This document shows, piece after piece, positions 1 to 10,454 of a DNA stretch of 64,000 nt. The notes below the pieces were generated by a model. That model was not told the origin of the DNA. It searched no databases and saw only the letters and a program-made list of their open reading frames with translations. The first letter of the stretch is position 1, and each line of letters opens with the position of its first letter. The DNA lies in the NCBI GenBank assembly GCA_963576785.1, contig OY756139.1:3844001-3908000 (forward strand). The letters run 5' to 3'. The position numbers and the translations under genes were made by a program. Origin of the DNA: Chlorophyllum brunneum. Lineage: Eukaryota > Basidiomycota > Agaricomycetes > Agaricales > Agaricaceae.

Positions 1-784
1 GGGTATTCAAACCCATAAATTCGGTACCGTAATCTTGTTGGGGAATACGGGTCTTGACGCGATTGCCGCAGAGCGTCCCTTGAACCTCGGAACAGAACAG
101 GGCTCTGACCACGCCAGGATATGGTCCACCTGAGTGTATCTTTGCAAGTATTTCCCCCTCGGTCAATCGACGCGCAAGCCTGGCGTACTGGTCTTTAATT
201 ACGAGCTCAACCACGACCGTGCCGGGGGGACTGTACACAAAGATATTGGACCGACGACCAAAGGGATCACTCGAGTAATGAAGACGACACGCCCGGTATT
301 GCGTTCCGGCCACATCTACATCGAAGGCAATGTGTTCCGCGGGGCCTTTGTTGCTCAGTGTCCTCGATAAGGTTTTATCACGATTGGCGCCTTGGCCATC
401 GTTAAGGTACTTCACAACAGCGGTTAGCAGTGGGACATAATCCTCCTGCTTCGAAAGCTCGAGTTTCCTAATCTCGTACGCATTGCATACGAGGAAGACG
501 AGGTCATTATCGTTGACGAGAAGGCCAAGTGCTGAAATGAGGTCCGGTCGAGCCTCGAGGAGGTATGCGGCGTAGGTAATAGCTTGGTCAATGCGCTGCT
601 GGCGGGTGCGGCCAGCGGAGCGGTATTCGATCGCCATTTCAACGGAACCCCAATGAAACTTCCCATTAGCTTCAACTAGGGGGAAATTTTTGTGGCAAGC
701 CACGATATCTGGCCTGGAGAGCGTGGTGGTAGGGTGGTCGGCTAAGGAATTGTTACCACGGGCATGGAACTCAATATCTACAGC
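1..784. repeat. Direct repeat, left copy (FunK1 exon 2 plus part of intron 1)
   Basis: Bases 1-784 align without visible length change to 63217-64000 (offset 63216), differing by scattered substitutions. The repeat is the same FunK1 exon in the same orientation. Both copies are cut by a window edge, so the true repeat is longer. It reflects duplication of the kinase gene, not a transposon end. Confidence 0.93.
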
Positions 785-1160
785 ACAGTAAGAATAAATT
801 CACCTTTCACATCGGTCAACAGAGTTGTGACGTACCTTTCACCTCGAACTCGTCCAAGATACCGTTCACGACACTCATAAACGCCGTCACTGATCCAAAC
901 GTTGCAGGCTTCTTTGTTGCCTGCTCTTCGTCTTTCTTCTCCCTCCTTGGTTTTTGGCCTTCTGGTTGCCCGTCCGTTTCCCCTTGCTCGTGCAAAGACG
1001 TTGGCGGCTCACTTCCAATAAGCTGATAGAATGCATCGAGCGCGATACTGCGAATGGGAGGTAGATTAGCAGCAACCGTTTCGCGATCGTGCCAGGGATA
1101 CATTGCCGCAAGTGTGTCAACAGGTGAGCTTTCAGCGGGTGCAGTAGCGCTCGTAGACAT
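1..1160 (-). CDS. FunK1-type fungal protein kinase, 5' part (FunK1-A), runs off left edge
   Basis: This is the N-terminal half of a fungal-type (FunK1) protein kinase, a putative Ser/Thr kinase family expanded in basidiomycetes. Exon 1 is 1160-836, starting at the ATG of MSTSATAP. A 58-base GT-AG intron (835-778, donor GTACG) follows in phase 1, and exon 2 runs from 777 past base 1, joining as FEVK-DIEFHARGNN. Exon 1 ends in a Lys/Glu-rich stretch. Exon 2 carries the FunK1 N-terminal region and a probable ATP-binding lysine in VIKDQY (inferred). The HRD and DFG motifs lie outside the window. No stop or frameshift is visible and CpG is retained, so the gene may be functional. It is a near-identical paralogue of the kinase at the right end. 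A non-ATG upstream extension to 1208 is possible but unlikely. Family confidence rests on the complete copy at 61800-63993. Confidence 0.82.
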
Positions 1161-1540
1161 CGTGGCCACAGGCGACAACAGCAATTCAGTGCAGAACATA
1201 TACTGCACTGCACGTGACGGACTAGCATCACATGATCGATGTTACTATACACACTGCTCTCTGCCACCACGATCATAATCAACAAAAGATTAAAGAGACA
1301 ATTAAAAATGAAATTTATTGCAGCCAGTATTTCAACGAAAATGAACAATTGAACTAGCAAACCAACTGTATGTAAGGAAAATGTAAGACCAGAGCGCCAG
1401 CACATAAATACTGTATTCGAGAACCATGATACAGATGTCGGCCTCGTGCAGGTACCCCTACTCCTCATTGATCTCCTCACATGATATTACAGGCCAACTA
1501 ATACAGTGGCACATTAAGCAAGATACTGGTGCAAAACAAA
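1161..1540. other. Spacer between FunK1-A and the FunK1-B relic
   Basis: This stretch must contain the promoter of FunK1-A, which reads leftward from 1160. I see no clear coding potential, LTR or repeat, and cannot place a TATA box with confidence. The FunK1-B homology fades near 1555, just after its KEKASKH motif. Confidence 0.5.
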
Positions 1541-2865
1541 CAGAGGATACAGGTTGAATTACCCTATGCTTGCTTGCTTTCTCCTTGTCCATGAAATCCG
1601 CATCTTTATTCTCAATAACAAAATTGAGGATCAGACATTGAAGCAGTTCATGAACATATTCTGGTTTTCGCTGATTAACATCCTGTGCCCAGTGGTAGTC
1701 TGGGATGATTGCCCTTGCCATTTCTCCAAACAGTTTCCCAAGGGCTCCATATCCTGAATGTAGAACTTTGCCATGAGATAAAAACCTAGTAAGAAGCAAC
1801 CCCCACAAATCCTGTATTGGCAAACCCTGTCGAGGTCCATCATAGTTGGGAAGTAATGACTCTCAGTCTGCACATATAATAGGCTCTTTTGGCATACCCT
1901 CTGGTACAGCTTGGATACCCTAGCAGAGGCAAGTCCAGACAGCAGATTCTGCATCATGACAGAGTTCATGTCACCATGTAGTTGTAGTGGGAGTAACTTT
2001 CTTCTGCACAAACACATCCTTATATGGGCCATCAAACTCCTTCATACATTGTGGGTGAATTAAACAATACACATCACAGATGTCATCAGTGAGTTCTGGT
2101 AATGCAATGAAAGCTACATTAGGAGGCAGTAGTGGTTTCCCCATCTGAATAGCATGGGCAATGAAGATTGGTGTGCCCTATTGATACCTTAGCCTCAAAC
2201 ACCTACGACGTCAGATGGAACTTACAACAAATTCACTTCCAGGAGGATCAGAAGAACTGAGGAGTTTGCTACAACCAGAGTCAATAAGGAGGATGGAAGA
2301 CCTGTTAGGTTTCCTACATCCAACCGTAAGCAATCGCAACTTGTGAAATGAGTTGTAACATACTGAGTGTCAAGCAAATGCTCAATAAAGACAGAGATTG
2401 TCGACAAGGATGCCTCAGCATAATCCTCCAGCAATTCAGGTCAGATTAGTATGTTCCATGGATTAATATCATGGTGAAGGATTTGGTGATCAATGTATAG
2501 AGCTCGAGTAACTGTGGAAACTGTAAGGAATCACAGGGATTGATCCAAGAACAGAACAGCACACCCTTCAAGAGATCATATGTCACATGAAGGACCTTTC
2601 TGGGAGTATCCAAGGCCATGAAATTGGTCCTATAATCTTGTAAGCCACTATGGAGCTTGATATGGTTATTGCCTTTGACTGCCCCCACGGCGCCAAGATA
2701 AGGCTCAGTTGAATGTATCGTATCGAAGATTTGCTTTTCGCTGGATGGACATGTGGTTCTGGCATACTGGTCTTTGATTATGAGCTGAGACATGATATTT
2801 CTTGTGGGTTTGTAGAAACAGAACATTAAATTGGTGACCAAAAGGATTGCTTGATCATGAGTACT
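1540..2865 (-). pseudogene. FunK1-type kinase pseudogene (FunK1-B)
   Basis: This is a decayed FunK1 kinase, readable in pieces on the minus strand. N-lobe homology starts near 2865 (FCFYKPTRN, then LIIKDQYART and FMALDTPRKVLHVTYDLL). The catalytic loop near 2490-2440 can be read only in another frame and has HHD in place of HRD (ILHHDINPWNILI). The metal-binding motif reads DSG instead of DFG (ILLIDSGCSK, near 2290). The C-lobe follows to about 1540 (HSGYGALGKL, NFVIENKDADFMDKEKASKH). Frameshifts and lost catalytic residues make a working kinase impossible. CpG is almost absent compared with FunK1-D. It is closest to FunK1-C at 57667-61749. The 5' exon and the acidic tail of the intact gene are missing. 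Confidence 0.85.
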
Positions 2866-3171
2866 GCACTAGACATGCCTTCCAGACATGCCTTTCCGGG
2901 AATAGTCAGATTTGGAAACATTGCCCTAATTGCTTGAGCATGTTCTTGCCCTAGCAATTACTAAGATATGGGCAAGAAGTCACAGAAGTATTTCTATGAT
3001 TGGATTGATATTCGTACATGTGCTTCACTCTTTTAAGTTCTGTCCATAGTAATTACTTGGGTATATGGTATTGTAGGATATGAAAACAACACTAATATCC
3101 TTGGATCATCTCAATCATCCCACTATCCAACCTAAATCCTGTTCGAAGATTCCAACAATCTACCTCATCCT
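2866..3171. other. Unassigned spacer between two pseudogenes
   Basis: About 300 AT-rich bases separate the 5' limit of FunK1-B from the stop codon of the oxidoreductase relic. No open frame, repeat or RNA gene could be recognised. It may hold the decayed 5' end of FunK1-B. Confidence 0.4.
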
Positions 3172-4575
3172 TTATGGCAGCTCTGTCAAAGTTGGAAATT
3201 GGAACACATTATTCAGGTCCACGGCTCCCTTCAATTGTTGAAGATGCTAATAGTGCTGACCAAAGTACAAATTTTGCCCTAGTGCCAGAGTTAGTCTACA
3301 ATGCTTTTGTCCACATGGTGTGACTTACAGTTATTCAATCTAGTGTTGAGGTAGTTTGGATAGGTGCTATCCAGGGGATCAATAAGAAGATACTTAACTG
3401 GAGTGTCGGTTGCTCACCTATAACTCCAGCTGGTTGGGTTATTGTTCATAATACTGTTGACCATCCCTAAAAAGATACAGTTGGCTCCTTTTGTCTCGAC
3501 AATGCATAACAGGCCTGACTCACCATTGAGGAGAGAAAATCCAGATTGCAGGAACGGATCACCAGTATTATCCACATAAGTATAAAACTGGATCAAGAAC
3601 AGTGCATTCCTGTTCCCAAATGATGTGTTGTCTTGGGGCACAGCATTAACCATGATCCAGGTCCTCCTAGCTCTTCAACTTCAACAAACCAGTCCTATAC
3701 ATGGAGGTCAGTGATTATTCCTAAAAGTCAAGTTGTATTTATATACTGCTTGAGACAAGAAGCCCTGATTTGCTAGATATGCCATAAAAGCTTGTTGACT
3801 CCCTGGCATCATTGGCTGACTCTCCAGTGTCATAATCAACTTGACATAAAATGTATTGGATCCATTGGGGATGCCAGTCGTGTTAAGCCTGCCATTGTTT
3901 CCATCTAAGTATGCGATGCTGTCAATATAACTTCCAGGCTTTACAGTCTGACTCTGTGGTTTCTGACCAATTATCTGCAGGAGTGGATTGATGGTATTGT
4001 TAAATTGATTTGCGGAATTGTACCAGCCACCTTGGAGAGTAATACCAATGTGACCTTTTCTGCTACCTTTGAATAGAATTAATTCCAAACTGAACTCAAC
4101 TGGAACCTAGCTGAGCAAGAATTCTTGGTATGCATTAAGGAGGGAGAAAGCTGCTGCTGTGGTCAAATCCCAATTGTATTCAAACATGGTGATGGATGAA
4201 GGTACGGAATATGTTTTGAATGTGATTGAGGTGGTGATTCCAAATGAAAAACCCACACCCCACAGTTTCTCTCAGTTGAGTCTTATCAGAGGATGTGGAT
4301 TCTATTACTCACCCAAAACAGTTCCAAATTCTGATCCCTCAAAGCCATAGCGATTGTTCCATTGGCGAGTACAATGTTCATTGATTTGATTGCATCCAAC
4401 AACATACCTCATGACCTCGATGAGAATGCAAATCCCCCAAAGGCTGAATGTCCACTGATACCAATGTACAGATACGTTCCATGCCCAAAGCCCTATCCAT
4501 AGGAATTGAGTGCCAGAGCAATATCACCGAGTCGATTCCCAGATTCAATAAGGGCCTTGAGATGAATTGGAGGGT
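3172..4575 (-). pseudogene. FAD-linked oxidoreductase (oligosaccharide oxidase/BBE type) pseudogene
   Basis: This minus-strand relic is of a FAD-dependent oxidase of the FAD_binding_4 plus BBE architecture (glucooligosaccharide-oxidase/berberine-bridge-like, normally secreted). In order it reads: ESGNRLGDIALALNSYG then a stop; HGTYLYIGISGHSAFGGF near 4460 (the conserved GHS/GGF flavin segment); LLDAIKSMNIVLANGTIAMA; LELFW near 4330; and, after a frameshift, GFSFGITTSITFKTYSVPSS near 4230. Substrate-domain fragments follow to 3414 (GWYNSANQFNNTINPLLQ, NALFLIQFYTYVDNTGD). The BBE end is YPNYLNTRLNNW, QNLYFGQHY and LNNVFQFPT, with a stop at 3174-3172. Candidate GT-AG introns remain recognisable, for example between NN and W-QNLYF. 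The N-terminal flavin-linking region is absent: the frame abuts the NACHT fragment near 4570. Several stops and frameshifts show it is dead. Confidence 0.85.
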
Positions 4576-5274
4576 TCAGTTTAGGGAACTTATCATTGAA
4601 CCCTGTCAACTCATCTTAATCCAACATGCATCCCCCATTCAAGAACCATTACTTATCATACTTGATGGACTGGACAAATGTAAAAGCAAGGTAGGACAGT
4701 GTGAGTTCATTGAACTCATCAGCGACCATGTTTGATCCATTCCCAAATTCCCTCTACTGTGGATAATATATAGTCAACCAGGGTGGCATCTCAAATACTT
4801 GCTATTACAGCCAGACTTTCGGGTCACCTGTAAACAGGAGGAGCTCAGGATCAATGACAATGAAGCTCAGCAAGACGTCCTATGTGTTCTGGAAGATGGA
4901 TTCCACGATATTTGTTTGCGAGAATCCCTGGATGATAACTGGCCATCCGAAGCCCACCTTTGACTAATTGCTGCAGCTATGTCCAAGCTTTCACTTTTGC
5001 CTCTACAATCATTTGATTCGTCAGTGATGCCAGTACCAGTGACCCATGCAGTCAGTTGCAAATCTGTATCTGATTCATAGGAGGTTTTGGTCTACTGAGA
5101 GTCATGAATCCATTATATACCCTTGATCTTCTCTATCGAGAAATACTTTCAAGTATTCTACCTGGAATCCTTTTGACCACCATGTAGATTTTGGGGGTGT
5201 CCACCCTATTCAACCATAAGCTGCTGCCAGCCCAAGCTCAGGCCACTTTTCTTGGCTTAGATTGGTCCACTTGT
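4566..5274 (+). pseudogene. NACHT-domain NLR/STAND pseudogene fragment
   Basis: This plus-strand fragment is the central part of a fungal NLR-like NACHT NTPase (STAND family, linked to heterokaryon recognition and innate immunity in fungi). QFRELIIEPCQLI leads to the Walker-B-like segment PLLIILDGLDKCKS near 4650-4690 (consensus DGLDEC, here Glu to Lys). Then come EFIELISDHV, WHLKYLLLQPDFRVTCKQEE, and the downstream helical region typical of these proteins: MNPLYTLDLLYREILSSILP near 5110 and HKLLPAQAQATFLGLDWST up to 5270. The P-loop (Walker A), N-terminal effector and C-terminal repeats are absent. In-frame stops occur (for example after SDHV). The left end abuts the oxidoreductase relic; the right end is cut by the copia 5' LTR at 5275. 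No continuation was found right of the copia element. Confidence 0.83.
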
Positions 5275-5711
5275 TGTTATATGCACTTTCTAAGCTGTAT
5301 TACATGTGACTAGCTCTTCAGTATATTATTCATCTAATATTTGTGAGGCTGCACCTTCTGACTCACATTATGCACCTCTTACTCATGTATTTCATGAGCT
5401 GACTGATTGCTGTCACTCCAATTATGCTACTGGACACTGCTGATGATATCGCAGTGTTTCAAGGGACTCTGTAGTCATTACCGACTCATTATGCATAGTT
5501 ATTACTTGTAGGTCTTAGAGTTTGCTACCCAGACACTTAGTATATAAAGCAGCATGTATTCCCTTAGGTTTCCTTAGATAATCTACTCAATTATTCTACC
5601 TCGCTCTACTTGACTCACAGAAACTTTACTAGTAACTTCACTGTCTACTAACCAAACTATTAGTAAGTCAGATTATCCATCTGTCACTGCATGTTACTGT
5701 GCTGGAAAACA
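5275..5711 (+). repeat. copia 5' LTR
   Basis: This 437-base LTR begins TGTTAT and ends AAAACA. It contains a TATATAAAG promoter-like box near 5540, and its partner is 45187-45622. The two differ by scattered substitutions and short indels, consistent with age. The primer-binding site should lie just downstream (GGTTATGGGCCCC at 5713), but I cannot assign the primer tRNA. Confidence 0.9.
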
Positions 5712-5951
5712 GGTTATGGGCCCCAGATTGCCTACTCCCCATATGCTATGGCTAGCTGCAAGTGGGTTGTAGATAGACTAATCTGACTGGTCCTGTAAAG
5801 TATGGTCTTTCTAGCCCATCCCTCTAACATGACTTGATCATTTCATGCTCTATTAAAGGCTTCCTCATATGGGTTCATAGCTTGAACAGTGCAGTAGTGC
5901 AAATTTGATTGCCCACAAATCTGATCACTAACTCTATCTATTTATAGAACA

Positions 5952-7122
5952 ATGTCTTCTGCTATGAATATCCTCATGTCTTTCATTTCAACTCTCAATG
6001 GTGCTGGGAACTATACTGAGTGGTTATCCCACCTTGATGATGCACTCTCTTTGATGACTCAGGATAGTACTACTGTCCTTGGCTTAGAGATACTAACATG
6101 CTTGATGGATCTAATACATACCCTCTTACCCAAGTACTCCACCTATGAGAATCTGGTTGATGCTGATGGAAATATCACTGGCCTGAACCCTGCTCACAAC
6201 ATTAATGAGTACACTGCCTGCATGCAACTAGCCAAAATAGTCTACACACTTATGAAGTCTAAACTACTGGCTGATATAATCAACCAGTCCTTCACTGATA
6301 CTGCAGAGATCTGGACCACAATGTGCTCCACCCATAGAATCATCTCTGTGTCAGGGCTTTATAGCTCATATGTTGAGACAATCCCTCCTAACCAGGATCT
6401 GTCCGGTCCTATTACCTGATTGGAATTGCTGTACTAACAGCTGAATTCAACTGGTGACTGTGATGTTCTGGAGGTAATCCAAGTGATAACCCTTCTTGCT
6501 GGTATCCCAAACCAGTGGAATATCACTATTTCTTTCCTTACAGTCAATACAACCATCTGAAATGTTATATTTAACAAAGTATGAAACACTATCCAGGAAT
6601 AACACTGGGCAACCAGCCTATATGATGGATTCTGTCAACTTTGGCTTGCCAAGATGATAACTGAACCAAGGAAGAGTACCTGCAGTCTTGTTACTGAGGC
6701 ACAGTCCTCTGCTTCTCTCCCTCCTTCCCTTCTCTTGCAGATGACAAATCCTGCCAAGAAAAAGACTCAAGATCCCCGGTGCTGCCTGTCTCCATATGTG
6801 GCTGCCAAGGCAAAAGCCTTGGATTTTTATGAGAAATACATGGGAAACACTTCCCTCCCCTAACTGGCCTCTCCTCTAATGACTGCCTCTATTATAGAGG
6901 TTGATGAATTATTTGGTACCACTCCGGCAGCCAAACTGGTTGTGAGCATTCTAGCTCCAACCGTCGTCAAGATGGATGAGGATGCAGTGTCAATGGGACC
7001 TGAGGATAAGAACTACTCAGGTGAAGCAATGGCAGATAAGCCAAATCTTGCTAGCTCTTCACACAAATCTGAAGATTGCCACAGGAGTATCATATACATT
7101 GCTGATGTCCAAGGAGACTCTT
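5952..7122 (+). pseudogene. copia gag (UBN2-like), degenerate
   Basis: This is the nucleocapsid-precursor region of the copia element. A clean frame from ATG 5952 to the stop at 6419 reads MSSAMNILMSFISTLNGAGN, then NYTEWLSHLDDALSLM, the W-containing start typical of copia gag domains. Homology then scatters over other frames to about 7120 (for example the Lys-rich segment PAKKKTQDPRC at 6750). No intact zinc knuckle can be read. Gag would package the element RNA in virus-like particles. The frame is broken by several frameshifts and stops. Confidence 0.75.
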
Positions 7123-7250
7123 GACTGGGTGCATGGAGTGTAACCTCAGCCAATGTAGATTCTTGGATAAATAGCTGGACTACCTATATATACAATTATA
7201 TGTAATTATATAAAGCTTCAGAAATAAAAATTTCTCCTCTGTTTTCAAGA

Positions 7251-9984
7251 GTGAAGAATACATGTGAAATAACACATAGCTACAATAGTACATGTGGATG
7301 TGCAATGAATAGGCAACCTCATAAAATGAGCAATAAATGGCTTTTGGACTCCAGTACCTCTCTCAACATTACTCTAAACAAGAGAGATCTTGTTGATATT
7401 GTTGAAGGTTTTTTTGGATCAGTGTCAATCACAGATGGATTCACACTTTCTATCAGATCTTATAGCACTGTCTATCTAGAGATAGAAGTAAAACTTGAGT
7501 CCAACAAAGTTTAGTGGCAGACTCTGCACCTTTATCCGGTATATCACATACTAAAGTTAGATATGAGACTTCTCTCAACTGGATCCATCACAGATAAAAC
7601 TGGTCTAATTGCAGAAATGTCCAATGGAAAGACTATTATTCATGATGTTTGTGGTAAGCCATTTCTGAGTGGACAATGTTGCTAGAGTACTTCTTTGAAC
7701 CAAGTTCACTTTGTGGACATATACATCTTGCATGATGGAGATCTTTGATTCTCCTTGGCATTGATTAACAAAAATACCACATCCTATGATATCTGGCATC
7801 AAAGATTTGCACACCCATCTGATCAGGCTCTGGGTTATATGCTAAAACACATGGAATCTGTCCTGGTACTTCTACTGAAGGAACAGAAGGTTTTCCCTGG
7901 TTGCATGCTTGGAAAGCTGCCGAATAAGGCCTACCATGAGAACATATCTTGCATATCCAAGATCCTTGAATTGATCCATTTGGATCTTCAGGAACTCTCC
8001 ATTGTTTCTTATCACAAGTTCAAATGGGTTATGATGTTCCTTGATGACTACTCTTCCTCTGTGCACATTTCCTTTTTGTACAATAAATCAGATGCTACAT
8101 ATGCCTTCAAGGCATATGCTAAATTGGTGACAAAACAAATAGGCAAACACATCAAGTGGGTATGCTCTGATAATGGAGGAGAATAATGTCTCAGAAACTC
8201 AAGGACTACTTCGCTGAGAAAGGAATCCTTCACAAAACAAGTGTGCTGCACATTCATCAACAGAGTAAAATTTCTAAATCAAAAATTAAGATGGGTGTAC
8301 CAAATGTCTTAATCAAACACTTCTAGAAAAGGTACAATCTATGTGACTTGAAGTATGCCTTCTGGCTAGCTACTGGGAGTTTTCATTTGATATGGCCACT
8401 CATGTCTATAGTAGGACACCTATAAAGTGCCTGAAATGGGTTATCCCCTATAAGACATGGTTCAGAAGGAAACCTAATGTTTCTCATCTGTGAGTATTTG
8501 GTTGTGGGACCTACATATACCTTCCTGATAAGGTGTGGCAAGACAAACTTGCACCCAAATCAGAATTGATAATCTTCATCGGTTATGTAGGTAATAGCAG
8601 CAACTTCAAGTTTATGTGCCATCAGTGGGACAATTCTATTTTCATCTTCCCCCATACTGTCTTCAATGAACTCTATTTTCCCAGATGTCCATTACAGTCC
8701 AAACAACAAGGTGTATTGCCACCTACAGAAAGCAATTCAAATGAGAGATTAAATCCTCCTCTTTCTGAAGATGTTCCAAGACTATCTAGTCTGAGTGTAC
8801 TGTGCACTGGACCACTGCTAGCACCTCCTTGTCCATGAACTCCTACTTCTAGTCCCAGAGAGTAGACTCAGTTGCCTCTGCCTTCTTCCTCTTCTAGAGG
8901 ATCTTCTTTAGGATTATCCTACAAGGATCCAATTCCAACTCCCTCTCTACCTATGCCATCTCAGTCTCCAGGAGGAGTTAAGGTTGAGGATAATGTTGAG
9001 GAGGTTGCACCTACACCTAATCCATGTGCTGATGACTGGGCTCCCATACCCATTCTGGAAGAGACCTTCATTCCTCATCTGGACATTGAAGCACTGAGAA
9101 AACTTCATGATCAAACCACTCTCCAGGTTCCATGAAGAGAAGGAAATGTCTATAGCAACTGCCAATACCTGAAGGATATTCTTAGGGACTATGAAAGGTA
9201 TAAACCTTTCGGTCAGCCAAGACAACAATGGAATTCTAGCAGACCTAATGCCCCTCCAGGGCTTGGTGATTGCATTCCAGGAGAAAATGAGTATGTGCCT
9301 GATAGGCTGCAACCTCTTCTGCCAGCACATAAGCAGAACATTGACATTGATTTGCCCATGCTTGAGCCAAGTGAGAAAGAGCTTCGCTGATTAATTCGCA
9401 AAGGCAGTATAAAATTAATCCATTATTGCCTCTCTGAGGCCAGTGTAACTTCTCCATCACCACAGCTGGTCCAATTTTGGAACCTTGCCAAGTTGCCATC
9501 TACTGAGCATGACCAATGGCTTAAGACATGCCTTAAAGAGCTTGATGCACTCAGAAAATGTAATGTATATGAGTTAGTTGACTGCCCTACCAAGGGTGTT
9601 AATGTTGTCAAAAACAGATGAGTCTTCAATACTAAGTCAGATAGACACTGCCATGCTTGACTAGTAGCAAAAGGTTTCTCACAGAAGGAAGGCCTTGATT
9701 ACAACAAGCTTTTCTCTCTAGTTGTCTGCTACAAAACTTCTTGTCTCCTGTTCTCCTTAACAGTAGTTGAAGATTGGGAGATTGAAAGCATTGATGTAAA
9801 AACCACCTATTTATATGGTGATCTAGATGAAGAGATCTTTATGGAGCAACTGGAAGGATTCATACTTGGACATAATAAAGTGTGGAGGTTACAAAAAGCA
9901 TTGTATGGCCTTAAACAAGCCAGCTTGGCTTGGTAGTGTGTGATGAAATTACTGCTTGCCATGGGTTTCAAGCAATGTCTATCT
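7251..9984 (+). pseudogene. copia pol, part 1: protease, integrase and RT N-terminal half
   Basis: Pieces of the copia polyprotein appear in order. The protease segment is KWLLDSSTSLNITLNKRD near 7340, with DSS where DSG is expected. The pre-integrase segment is DIWHQRFAHPSDQALGYM near 7790. The integrase core follows: LIHLDLQELS, VMMFLDDYSS and VCSDNGGE, to 8186. The integrase C-terminal part is ELIIFIGYVGNSSNFKF near 8565. A Pro/Ser-rich linker covers 8700-9130. The RT start is KELDALRKCNVYELVDCP near 9540, then LVAKGFSQKEGLDYNKLF and VWRLQKALYGLKQASLAW, ending at GFKQCLS where LINE-A inserts. Stops (for example TGA after NVVKNR and TAG after SLAW) and frameshifts leave it non-functional. 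Confidence 0.88.
9970..9984 (+). repeat. Target-site duplication of LINE-A (left copy)
   Basis: AAGCAATGTCTATCT is present here and at 42761-42775, flanking LINE-A exactly where the copia RT is split. The last T may belong to the poly-T. Confidence 0.93.
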
Positions 9985-10454
9985 TTTTTTTATTTTTTAT
10001 TTTTATTTTTTAAATCATCAATTTATATAGCGGTGCTCGATTGCAGTCTACATATACATACATACAAAAGCAGAACATACAGAATGTTTGGAGCAAGGAA
10101 AGTAAACTACAAGTAAACTAACCCTACGAGACTTGGTGCCATCTAGCACATACACTAGAGAGATGTTTGGTACTTAAGTTGATCAGCAGAAAAAGGAGAG
10201 AGAAAGGAGATCAGAAAAGAGAGAGTGAGAGAGAGAAATTGATAGAGGAGAAACTATTGACTCGCAACCACAAGGGGGAACAACAAATGGTACTAGCATA
10301 TGAAGGGACATTGCCCAGACACCATGGGAATGATGGACTTTTGAATGAAAACTATCATAAAATAGTAGATGAGTAGGAATGGGAGAGATAGAAAAATGAA
10401 TTATGAAGTCCATAACCAGGAGAGTATAAGAAAAATTTAGAGAAAGGAAAGGAC
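9985..10454 (-). other. LINE-A 3' UTR and A-rich tail
   Basis: The T-rich start (the tail in reverse) is followed by the family's conserved 3' end, read in reverse as AAATCATCAATTTATATAGC. A purine microsatellite (GAGAGAGTGAGAGAGAG) lies near 10210. There is no coding potential. The same 3' UTR occurs in LINE-B, C, D, E and, in its last 200 bases, in the hybrid element. Confidence 0.88.

Noticed and set aside
424..675. 83-codon minus ORF (and its copy 63640-63891)
   Set aside because: It is an out-of-frame shadow of FunK1 exon 2, which is open in another frame through the same region.
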